41,830 nt of DNA. It comes from Cymbomonas tetramitiformis (lineage: Eukaryota > Chlorophyta > Pyramimonadophyceae > Pyramimonadales > Pyramimonadaceae). Both the position numbers and the translations under genes were made by a program. The notes beneath the pieces are model-generated. The model was given only the letters and a program-made list of their open reading frames with translations. It ran no database searches and was not told where the DNA came from. Of the stretch, positions 10,122 through 19,600 are shown one piece after another; positions within the stretch are counted from its first letter, which is position 1, and the number at the start of each line of letters is the position of its first letter. The stretch spans positions 1 to 41,830 of the forward strand of contig LGRX02010069.1 in the NCBI GenBank assembly GCA_001247695.2. Direction: 5' to 3'.

Positions 10122-11099
10122 CAGTAAGAACCGGGTTATAAGAAAGTCGGCCTATAAGAAAGCAGCCGCTGGGTTTTTGCCAAAATTTTAAGAACAAGAA
10201 AGTAAGCCAGCCGCTGGCGAAGTGACGGAGACCTACTCAAAAATGTCCATATTAAGAAAGTACACACGCTGGGAAAATGAAATATTATGCATAAATTATA
10301 GCAAAAAACATTGATTTAAGAAAGTACCCGCTAGATTTCTGGAAGTAAATAATGTAAGTAGATTATACTATAACGAATATGCAGGAGTGGGCAACCTATT
10401 GTGTTAGTAATTTAAGAGCTTTAAAACCTACATGATAACAGGTTTCAAGACTAATTAAATTGTGTCAATGAGGAGCGCACGGGCAATATATCATAAATCA
10501 CAAATCCTGTTACCACGGCTAATAGGGAACTTAATTAATCCATTTATCTCATGCAATACGATACCGGCTGTATAACATAAACCCACACTGCATTTACAAG
10601 CAGTGGCTACAAGCCTATTACTCCACAGGTGCAAACATAAGCCAAGATCCATCCACAGCCTTTGCGAGCTGTGCCTCTGTGAGGTTGCCTACATATGTGC
10701 TTGTAGTCAAGCCGCGCTTTGCGACCCTCCCCTCACAAGGGTAGAACACCTGGAAGGTGAAACCCTCTTTGTTTGTGGGCAACTTCTTGCGTACACGCCC
10801 GAGCTGCCAACCCACTTACAGTACCCCCATTACAGTACAGTTCCAACGAACGTTTGCACACTCGATTGTTTTAAGAAAACATTAAGAAAGCAGCCGCTGG
10901 GTTGCATCGCCCAAGGGGCGTCGATTAAGAATGTGTCACGCTAGCGATCCCGAAAAACGGACGAATGCTATCAATCCAAGGCGGCCAGGGGGGCATTTTA
11001 AGAAAGCCCCCCACGCTGGCTGTCGCACGATGGCCCTCAGATTAAGAAAGCCAGCCGCTAGATTTTTGGGCCTGCTTTCTTATATACCGGTTCTTACTG
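10122..11099. mobile_element. 978-bp mariner-type non-autonomous element
   Basis: The left end reads CAGTAAGAACCGG and the right end is its inverse, CCGGTTCTTACTG, extending with one gap through TATAAGAAAG to about 25 bp. Both ends are flanked by TA (10120-10121 and 11100-11101), the Tc1/mariner target duplication. The interior has no transposase. It carries about ten scattered copies of a TTAAGAAAG word followed by AGCCGCTGG-like sequence, mostly near the two ends. These may be subterminal transposase sites. Confidence 0.75.
10618..10815 (-). pseudogene. Small Tudor/chromo-like protein fragment inside the mariner-type element
   Basis: A minus-strand frame of 65 codons ends at TAA. It reads GWQLGRVRKK, then EGFTFQVFYP and GSWLMFAPVE. 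The spacing of GW-x-x-G-x-V, F-x-V-x-F and the terminal SW resembles small SH3-like (Tudor-type) barrels seen at the ends of some transposon proteins. There is no ATG, and a possible acceptor precedes it, so it would be an exon or captured fragment. This is a weak assignment made by pattern only. Confidence 0.3.
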
Positions 11100-11616
11100 T
11101 ATATGTCCCCAATATTCCAATTCCAAATGCTACCTGGGGACGACTTTCTGATTTTTTAAAAAATCGGCATTCAGCCCCCTCGGCACAACCCCTTAAAAAT
11201 GGGCATTTGTGCTTGACGCGTGGTCGGCGTGGCAGGCTTGGTCAGGCATGACTCGACCCCCCCCCTTGTGCGATTTGACTTTATAGTCGTCATTGGTATA
11301 CATCCTGCATATTCTGATTTCGTGGCAGCCGCATGTAAGCAAGATCCGTGTGGGTAGGGGGTACATTTTCGAAAAGTGTGTTCGAAATCGCAAAAAAGTG
11401 CCCCTTGATTTATGAGCATGACTATGGGCTTCTTGGGGAAATGGCGATATCGGTGGGCAAACTTGTGTGTTAAGGTCATTTGTGTTGTTTGAATGCTACC
11501 CATGTGAGTTGTGCACATGGCGATATGTTGTATGCCTACCTCAGATCATGTAGATAGCCGAAATCTAGCGAGTTTTGTCCAAGGGGGTAGGGTGTAAAAT
11601 TGCGCGATTTGGGGGT

Positions 11617-12528
11617 ATGCTTTTTCAGGTGGTCCCAACGGTGTCTTCCACTCCTCTGCCTCAAGTTTCGCCGCCAACACCTCCTCCATCCACCACTCCA
11701 CGACACAAGAAGCGGTGGGAGTGTGTTCTGAGGTGGGAGGCGATGAAGAAGGCTGGCGAAGCGCCCAATATATCCGCCATCGCCCGACAATTCAAGGTGA
11801 AGCGCGCCTTTGTGACCAAGTGGGTGGACTGTTACCAGAGTACTGGGGGCGTCAGTGACGGTGTTGTAGGTCGACCTAGTGGGCTTGGCACCCAGAAACT
11901 GGGGACGGTAGGCTGTAAGCGAGCTCGTGAACTTGCACAAGGCAAAGATGGTGACGATTTGGACACCAAACGTGTGAAGAAAGCCTTACAACATGAAGGC
12001 TATCACCATGTCAGCCGACACACCGTGAGCCGGGCGTTGAGGTCATCCATGCGAGGCACGGTTATTCCACTGAAGTACAAAGCCCCCAAAGTGGTCATCG
12101 GAATCAACGCGCTGCAACGACAGAAGCGTGTCATATTTGCTCGACGAAATCGTGACCGGACTTGGAAGAATGTGCTCTGGACAGACAGCAAGTACTTCGT
12201 GGTGGGCGGTAAAGCCGGGGGGACACTTGCCAAATTCAGATGGGTACCACAAAACGAGGCCAATACATGCGAGACCAACAAGAATGCGATCCAAGGTCAC
12301 GTGTACGCAGGCTTTGGTTGGCATGGAAAGACTGACCTCGTCTTCGTCAGTGGGACCACTGACAAGAAACGCCCTGCTGAATATGGCCGGGGCAAAGGTG
12401 TCAATGCCAAAGAGTACATGGCGGTGCTGCAGGAAACGCTCATCCCAGGGGCGAAGAAGATATTCGCAGCTCGTGAACCGAACTCGTGGGTGTTCAACGC
12501 ATATGTAAATCCCGGAATGAGGCCGTGA
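11617..12528 (+). pseudogene. Tc1/mariner-like transposase, truncated
   Basis: The frame is open from an ATG at 11617 to TGA 12526-12528, about 303 aa. A good acceptor (TTTTTCAG, ending 11628) just after the ATG may mean the real start lies in an upstream exon. The N-terminal half has a helix-turn-helix region (ISAIARQFKVKRAFVTKWVD) and a second DNA-binding segment (HHVSRHTVSRAL). The catalytic part begins normally with NVLWTDSKYF, the first Asp at about residue 190. The protein ends at NSWVF, exactly where the second catalytic Asp motif (WVFQQD-type) should follow, and is replaced by a 10-residue unrelated tail. The second Asp and the last acidic residue are absent, so it is inactive as read. 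It lies 0.5 kb from the mariner-type element but is outside its inverted repeats. Confidence 0.65.
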
Positions 12529-12967
12529 ATGCAATGTACGAAAAATAAAAGTTCTGGCTGTCTGGTTGTCTACTTATCTGCGTGCATTTTATTAAAAACT
12601 TCTGGCGCACAGGTTACGCCGACTGACAGCACTCGTCCCGTGGTGATACTGAATCAGTAAGCTTCTGTGAGCGCTTGCGCCAAGCTTGCGCGAACGCTTC
12701 AAAATTCATTGTCGGCAGCAGCGCGTGCGAATAACCGAATTGATCAATAACATTGTGCATAGACGCCACAGATTAGTTGCCGATTCGCCCTTCCGCGCGT
12801 AATGGATGCGACAAAGCCTATAAGCAAGGCGTGCGCACGTATGCGTAAAAACCGCAAACGTAAAACAGATGTAGAAAATATAACCAAGAGAGCGAGAGAG
12901 GGACGCCACAAAAAAACGTCAACGGTACTGGAATGATGAAATTCACCGAAATAGGAAACTCGTAGAG
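12529..12967. other. No gene seen
   Basis: Intergenic. A short TACGAAAAATAAAAG tract follows the transposase stop. No promoter elements can be named with confidence before the ATG at 12968. Confidence 0.3.
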
Positions 12968-13612
12968 ATGAAAGTACGCGACTTTAACGTGGCTAGGCGT
13001 TCAGAAAGCCTTGTTGGAATGTGTTTGATAGAGCGAGTGAAAACCGCAAAATGCTTCAACAAACTTGCTATTCAATTGTCGACATTGGAGGATACCAAAA
13101 TCGATGACCACGCAAAAGCAGCACATCTACATAAACAAGCATGGAATTGGCTTTTGCCAGATTCAAACGATATGCACAAAGACAATGAGTTCAAAGATTT
13201 TGATTATTTGTACAAAACGAGCATGGCGGTAGGATGTGCACATTTTCATGCTCAAGAGTTTAAGCTTGCGCTAGAATGGTTCAATACTGCTCTTGAACAG
13301 TCTAAAAAAGTGGCGGACTCTCTCATATATCGGTGTGAAACATACGAAGCCCTCCATTCATGTGAAATATACGAAGGCATCCGTGCACGTGAACAAGATC
13401 TTTCGCCAGAAATCATACATCATCGAGCAGGACTCGCAACATATTGGCAGTGCCATAGCAATTGTGTTGACGAATATAATCGGAAACGTCGTCAATCACA
13501 CAAGCGAGAGAATAAAACTGGCGACCTCTCTAATTGCGTACAATACATCTCTATACGGCCGGCTTGGAGAAAGTTGAAAAGTAGTTTCGTTGGAGCGCTT
13601 GCAGATTATTGA
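12968..13612 (+). CDS. TPR-like protein, possibly frameshifted at the 3' end
   Basis: ATG at 12968 opens a 214-aa frame. The central part has helix pairs of TPR type: LYKTSMAVGCAHFHAQEF and KLALEWFNTALEQSK, with the conserved small-residue and aromatic spacing. The last third is less protein-like. In the +1 frame the same DNA reads SERIKLATSLIAYNTSLYGR, a TGA, then LERLQIIDTDCMRIKG, running to an excellent splice donor (AAAG/GTAAGT at 13636). The real coding path may therefore change frame through an unrecognised small intron, or the gene may be decaying. TPR proteins act as scaffolds. No specific role can be read. Confidence 0.45.
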   Translation: MKVRDFNVARRSESLVGMCLIERVKTAKCFNKLAIQLSTLEDTKIDDHAKAAHLHKQAWNWLLPDSNDMHKDNEFKDFDYLYKTSMAVGCAHFHAQEFKLALEWFNTALEQSKKVADSLIYRCETYEALHSCEIYEGIRAREQDLSPEIIHHRAGLATYWQCHSNCVDEYNRKRRQSHKRENKTGDLSNCVQYISIRPAWRKLKSSFVGALADY

Positions 13613-13641
13613 CACCGACTGCATGCGCATCAAAGGTAAGT

Positions 13642-13722
13642 TGCGCGTGTGCGTGCGTGTGTGCGTGAGTGCGTGCGTGCATGCTTTGTGTGCATGTGTG
13701 TGTGTGCGCGCGCGCGCGCGCG
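13642..13722 (+). repeat. GT/GC alternating microsatellite
   Basis: About 80 bp of alternating purine/pyrimidine, first (GTGC)n-like and then pure (GC)n at about 13707-13721. It starts right after the candidate splice donor at 13636. Sequence of this kind favours Z-DNA. Confidence 0.9.
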
Positions 13723-14102
13723 ATGTGATATATAAGGTCAGGCAAATACACGTGCGCGCGCGTGCCCCCGCACCCACCGTAGTGACATATATGCTGAAAC
13801 CTGAAAGGAGTGACATCCACGCTATGTGCAATCACTTGCTTTGTGTGGGGAGCACCTCGGTGTGTGCATTTTTGTTATTTAGCTTCCATTCATAATTCAT
13901 GTTGGTAATATTTGCGGTGTTATATACGTGATGTGTACGTGATGTGGTGAGCCGTCGTGGAGCATGCCACACTCTCTCCTTGACCCGATTATTTATACAC
14001 GATGTTGTGAATTAAAATGCCCTACATCGATGATTCATGCTTGTGAGTCTTGATGTAATGCATGATGATTTATTTACGATGTGTGTGAGTGGAATCTAGG
14101 CA
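13723..14102. other. No gene seen
   Basis: AT-rich, with several ACGTGATGTG-type words near 13920-14090. No coding signal is seen until the Helitron fragment. Confidence 0.3.
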
Positions 14103-14494
14103 ATGGAGAATGGTTTCATCGAACTCAAACGGCGAATCGGTGCTCAGATACGATCAAACTGGACTGCTGGGGACGAATTCATTGTGCCATACAACCCGTG
14201 GATGTTGTTCAAATACCGCACGCACGTGAATGTGGAGATCGCAGCCAAAGTGTCCGTGATCGCTTACTTGTACAAATATTTGTTCAAAGGAGGTGATCGT
14301 GCCCGGTATGAGGTACGCAAGACTGCGGATGGTGTCGAAATCGTAGACGAGATCGCCGACTGGAAGCAAGGGATGTACACCTCAGCTTCAGAAGCTTCTT
14401 GGCTCACAGCAGGCTACGACAAATTCAACAGTTCGCCGTGCGTAGATGTGTTAGATGTGCACATCATCAACCCGCACTCCAAGGAACAGCACAA
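14103..14494 (+). pseudogene. Helitron Rep/helicase protein fragment
   Basis: About 130 residues match the segment just after the catalytic histidines of Helitron rolling-circle proteins: VPYNPWMLFKYRTHVNVEI, VIAYLYKYLFKGGDRAR with the paired tyrosines of the Rep active site, then DEIADWKQGMYTSASEASW and SSPCVDVLDVH. No helicase motifs follow, because the frame passes at about 14495 into retrotransposon-derived sequence. No HUH motif is found upstream within the window. It is therefore an internal scrap of a larger element rather than a working gene. Confidence 0.75.
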
Positions 14495-14548
14495 CCCGCA
14501 AGGGAGAACCGCTCCGGCGAGGCGTTCGGTGGGCTGCATTCCGAGGGT

Positions 14549-15180
14549 TTGGAGGTCAACCTTGCGCAGATGCCCGAGCACCAGACGATCGGCGACATCT
14601 TGGGTTCACCCACAGGTTCCGTCTGCACGCGAGAGACTGAAGCTTTACCTCCAGCTGCACAGGACCATGAGGTCACCTCAGTCGTGCCATCACCGACCCT
14701 TGGCTCCACAGCGCCCAACAGCCCCGATCGGCCCTGTGGTCGCGTCGCGAGCACCGATGTCCAGCATGACGGTCATCGTGAGGTGCGCCGACCTGACTTG
14801 ACCGCAGGGCTCGCACACCAACGCTCTCCGCGGAGTGGCCAGCGCAGGAGAAGATCTCCGAGCCCCAGGAGGGAGACCCGGCGTCCTGGGGCCGCTCGCA
14901 TTGGGCACGCAGGCGGGAGCGCGCCGCGTGCGTCAGGCGTGCCGCTGAGTTACGATGAAATATGGGAGGAGCGGAGGAGAGATGCTGCACTGGGACCTTT
15001 TCAGTGGGGCGCCGGGCCCGCTGCAGCCCGGCGCGCCCGCTACTGAGAAGCAGCCCCGGCATGGAGCCGGGTGCACAGCCTGCCGCCAAGCGGTGGGCGA
15101 GGCACGCTCAGACGTGCTTCCTACTCGTGGGGGTGTTCGCGCGCTTGCAATGGCCGCAGCTGCCTCATTTTGCGGTGATG
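14549..15180 (+). pseudogene. Relic of a second retrotransposon related to the 15.5-kb element
   Basis: The frame 14549-15046 aligns along its length with the C terminus of ORF2 of the large retrotransposon. Shared stretches include LAQMPEHQTIGDIL against [25 protein letters not shown], and the tail [12 protein letters not shown]4-LGPF ending in [14 protein letters not shown]. Downstream, 15114-15180 matches the start of Pol ([22 protein letters not shown]). The relic stops abruptly at about 15180, where satellite sequence begins. Similarity is high but clearly lower than between the two A repeats of the large element, so it comes from a different family member and not from that insertion. 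Confidence 0.75.
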
Positions 15181-15454
15181 GTCAACGGGCGACGTAGTCG
15201 AATTTTCGATCTCACGATCGCCAGACGCCTACGATGACAGTGCCACAACAGTCGCGTGTATGTACCGCGACGCCACCCACGCGTTATGGCATGGCATGCT
15301 GGGAAGCAAAAAGCGAAGCACTGTCGCGCACATGATCCTGCGGTCATATGATGTAATGGCGATATCCATGTTAACATCGCATGGTAATTAACCGTGCTGT
15401 CCAAAAGGATCGACGCCTAGTGGAGATCGCATATTTGTGATCGACAACGCTTAG
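15181..15454 (+). repeat. Satellite unit left of the retrotransposon, 5' end missing
   Basis: Starts inside CAACGGGCGACG and runs through CACGATCGCCAGACGC, CACGCGTTATGGCATGGCATG and GATCGACGCCTAGTGGAG to TTAG. It is nearly identical to the short satellite units at 31231, 31566 and 32405 but lacks their CAG run. It shows that the field at 31227-33258 once continued to this side. Confidence 0.9.
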
Positions 15455-15566
15455 CCCTCTGACCTTTATAATCTTCACCCAAACCAAATTACCTACCTCT
15501 GACCTTTATAATCTTCACCCAAACCAAATTACCTTACTTACCTTACCTACCTCTGACCTTTATAAT
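15455..15566 (+). repeat. Minisatellite, left part (target of the retrotransposon)
   Basis: Three units of about 38-55 bp share CCTCTGACCTTTATAATC and TTCACCCAAACCAAATTACC, separated by variable TTACC tetramers. The third unit is cut after CTTTATAAT by the retrotransposon, and the same word continues as TAATCTTCACCC at 31090. Confidence 0.9.
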
Positions 15567-15950
15567 TGTCACAAACCACGGCTTATCGTGTACCTCAGCC
15601 GGGTTGTGACACTTGCTGTAGCAGTCTCTGTGACGAACGTATGACGCGCGCAGTACGATACGCGCGAGGAGTTATGACAGTGACGAGATACGGAAATACG
15701 GATGGGTGTTACACTTGTTTGGAGATAACGAGAATAAGTAGGGCGGCGTAGTGAGAGTGAGCAGACGCTCATTTTTGTTTTGCCTTCGTAACAGTGATTC
15801 CGAGAATAACCAGGACTCGCTTGAGACCGCGAAAACAGCAGTGTCATGAGATAATTAATAAGATACAGTATTCTTATGCTTGTAAAGATATACATTTGTG
15901 GACTTGCCCTTGTGCGACTGCGTCAGAACTGTAATTAACAGTCTTTTTCA
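15567..15950 (+). repeat. Repeat A1, left terminus of the retrotransposon
   Basis: 384 bp from TGTCACAAACC to GTCTTTTTCA, repeated as A2 at 30482-30865 with three substitutions by eye. It contains TGTAA near its end. It is immediately followed by the leader (AAACAAAAATG) and lacks the B segment that follows A2. Confidence 0.95.
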
Positions 15951-16696
15951 AAACAAAAATGTGCCTTATTACAGACATGTCGTCTGTAATGCTGAGAGTT
16001 CAACAGCAGTCCTGAAGAACGAGACCTCTGAATGGTGATGCCAGGGACGGATATATCCGTACTGGTAAGCCTTGGAAGAGGTTGAGTGAAGCAGGCTGTT
16101 GCGACACTCGAAGTTCACCAGTCTTGCGAAGTACAGCGACAGCGGTCACAGCAGAGCCAGTTGCTAATTTTACGAACATGATTGCAGCGTTGAGAATTAT
16201 GTACTGGGCTATTTCGGGAAGTGACATCCTGCTGGAGCAAAGCACCAGACGGTAAAGCCAGGGACGGATTCATCCGTACTGGTACACCTGAAGGCGTGGA
16301 GCGAAACAGGACTGTCAGTGGGCATCTTCACGACAGCATTCTTTGTGGTCACCTGACTCATGCTGGCGTTCTACTGACATACTGCGTGGACCAGAGACAC
16401 TAAGTGCAGAGGCAACCCTGCTGGACATCTGGGAGAGCCAATATAAGACCGGGTCACAGATGGAACCTTGCTCACCAGTCGTGGACGAGATTATGCTGGC
16501 AGTGATTGCTACTTAGAGCAAAGCACTGAAAGGTGAGGCCAGGGACGGATTCATCCGTACTGGTAAGCTGGAAAGTGTGGAGTGAAAAGAGCCTTCACAC
16601 CAGTATTTCTTCTTCACCAGAAAGGTAGCAACGGAATCCAAGGCTGACCGCGAGGAACAGCAACGGGCAGAGAGGCGTGCTCAGAGGGCGATACGA
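15951..16696 (+). promoter_or_regulatory. 5' leader with three palindromic repeats
   Basis: The motif GCCAGGGACGGATNNATCCGTACTGGT occurs at about 16040-16066, 16257-16283 and 16538-16564. The core of copy 1, ACGGATATATCCGT, is a perfect palindrome, and copies 2 and 3 have ACGGAT-TC-ATCCGT. GAGCAAAGCAC precedes copies 2 and 3. Copies 1 and 3 are followed by GTAAG. Packaging or dimerisation hairpins, or splice-linked elements, are possible roles. The Gag frame is open from 16586, so the last copy lies just before it. Confidence 0.5.
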
Positions 16697-19600
16697 GTGA
16701 GCCAGCATTTCTCAGAGCTGGAGGGAGAGGAAGGGGCTGCCGGTGGCCAGCCTGAGGCACAAGCACTAGTACAGCCTGAGGCACAAGCACCAGTCCAACT
16801 GCAAGCCCAAGCTCAGGAGCCATTAGTAATCTTTGAAGAAGACATGGAGTATACTGACTACGCTCGTGTCAACCTTGGGACGCTGCCCAACTACACGGGC
16901 ACCAAGGAAGAAGATCGGCCCAAGTTCCTGAGGGAGTTCGCCGACATGTGCGAGAATTTCGTACGGCAGCACAACGCCAACGTCAGGAAGAGGCTCAGGT
17001 CCGGGGCTGGCACTCTCACTGAAGCTCAGCTGAAGACCCTGAGAGAGACTCCCCCTGATTTTGAATATCTGTGGGACATGATCCCTGCGTGTCTGGCTGG
17101 AGAGAACTCACAAGCTCTCAGCTGGTGGCGCGAGAACTATGAAAGAGGGGGGGTAGTGACCTCCAACATGGACCGAGTCCTGAAGGACACTAGCGAGCAT
17201 GGCCCACTCGAGGGTACTATTCCATGCGCTAGGCCCCCTTTCAATGAGATGAACACTGGCGCCACGTGGGTGATAGCGAGGCCGGTGACGAACCAAGACA
17301 CCCAAGGGGAGGTTTCCGACGAATACCTGACTGATGGAACCTCCCTGAAAGGCTTGACGGGACGTGATGGCACCCGTGATACCCAGTACTTCTACGCGCT
17401 CAGGGGCTTCATCGCTGCCCTTGACAAGAAGTTCATGATGAAAGGGACTCAAGAGAAAGTGGATCTGTTGACACAGAAGCCACAGGAGGTGGGGCAGGAT
17501 GGGCTGACCTACATGAAGATGTGCCAACGCAGGGAAATGCAGCTCAACACTGGGAAGGTGTTGAGCGATGAAGAGCTGCGTACCTTCATCGAGGACTGCG
17601 TAGACAACCTGCGCATCAAGATCTTCCAGACGCGGGTGAAGGAGCAGTTGAGGGCACAGTTCCCGCCACCCAATCGGGTGACCTGGAAGGACCTGGAGGC
17701 CATCATCGAGGTTCAAGACAAGCTCAAGGGCGATGCAGAGTCTTGGATCCTCACCTTCCTCCAGGAGATCACCAGACGATGTGGCTGCCAGTACTCCACC
17801 TGGGAGGCGCGACAGCATGGCCTTGACCTCAAGGCCATAAAGAACTCGATCAAGAAGATTGAATCCTCTGAGGTGGCGCAGTCAGGCGAACCGGAGAACA
17901 GCAAGAAGGTAGATGCATCACCTTCTAAAAAGATGAAGAAGGAGGTGAATGTGGCCGAAAGGGCTAAGAAGGCCTCCTACAACAAGACACCACCGCCAGC
18001 AGAGGGCGTGCGTACGAACGACAAGCCCAAGTGCTTGCGCTGCTTTGGAGGGGGCTGGCATGAGTCCGATCCCGAGCAGTGCAGGAGTGGTTATAAACAC
18101 GTCAAGATGCCTGCTGGATTCCACGAAAGCAGGCTTGGTTCCAGCAAGTGGTGGGACGCGGAGAACGCCGCTCTGCGCATGTATAATCTGAAGAACCGCT
18201 TCAAGAACTCTGACTGGGGCATCCTGGTGACGGACTGGCAGCAGCTGTCCAACGAAGAGAAGGACAAGTACAGAGCCAAACAGCCACCAGAGGACAAGCA
18301 GAAGAGCGCCACTGGCAATCCCGAGGCGTTGAAAGCAGAGTACCAGGGCATGGTGGCTGCTAGGAAGACGGCCAGTCGTGCGGGCAGCGTGAAGTCGCAG
18401 GTGCTGTCCGAGGATGAGGGCTCCGACGGGGAACCAGTCGCAGCGCACGTCGCGGAGAGGGAGACGCACACCGTCGACACATGCGCGCACCACCATGGCA
18501 GCGCAGGGGTAGGAGTGTCGTCTGGCCCTCCAACCGAGTTACTCACAGCCATGGCCGAGGAGATGGGCGAAGAGGAGCTCTCGAGCGCCCTCAACACCTT
18601 GGGTCTGGGGGCACTCCCCGAGACGCTGTGCAAGAGTGTGGAGTCTGAACTCACGGCGGCTCCAGCAGTAGCCCTGGGAAGTACCCAGCGCATGAGGGGC
18701 TTCCCAGTGAAGACACCCGAGGAGTACGAGGCAGACGCACAGGTGCCCATGGCGCCTGCGGCGGACGAGATGCAGAGGAAGGTGCAGCTCATGGCCTCCG
18801 TGATCAAGAGCCTGGGAGCAGCTTTCCGCAAGCTAGCTGCTGGACTCGTAGCAGAAGGTCGCATATCAGCTCCAAGGGGTGTGGAGACCTTGGTGGAACT
18901 GGCTGAGAACGACCAGCTCCCCGTGCCGACAGCCTCAGCAGCAGACTGCCAGGACACCAGCGACGAGGATGATGACTGCCCGGGCATGGAGTCGGGCGAC
19001 GACAGTGACGAAGAAGAGATTCCTCTGGATGAGATGCCGGAGGACATGGTGGAGCAGCCCAGGAAGGAGAGGACGACGGTGCGTGTAACAGCTGCAGCGG
19101 CCACCGTCCAGGAGAGCTACGGGGTGAGAGACTTCAGCGAGAGGGGTGAGCTGCACGCAGGGACCATGGACGCTAAGGCGTACGAGCTATTGAAGAAGAA
19201 GATGCTCAGTGGCCTTACAGAGGAACAGCTCACTGCCATGGCGCAGGTCCAGCCTGTATGCAAGCTCCTGAACGATTCTCTGGCACAAGGGATGGCGCTG
19301 ATGGCCTCTGGAGGCTTGCTTATGTTGTACAAAGCGCTTCTCCTGGACACGGGGGCCAACTGCAACATTATCCCAATCAGGACAGCCAACAGGCTGGGCT
19401 TGACCATCTTTGATGCAGAGACAGGGGCCAGGGTGGCGAGATGTGATGGCAGCCCTGCGGAATTCACGAAGTACTGCTACGTGGATGTGGTTCTCGCTGC
19501 GGGCACGCCGTACATGACTCTGCATCGGCTCCACGCCTTCGTCACCTACACCAATGACACGACGTGGGACTTCTTGGTGGGCACTGGACCCCTGAAGAAC

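Noticed and set aside
9895..10191. 98-aa plus-strand ORF
   Set aside because: It crosses the left end of the mariner-type element and shows no family resemblance.
18091..19104. 337-aa minus-strand ORF opposite Gag
   Set aside because: Ser-rich low-complexity shadow of the acidic Gag region on the coding strand.
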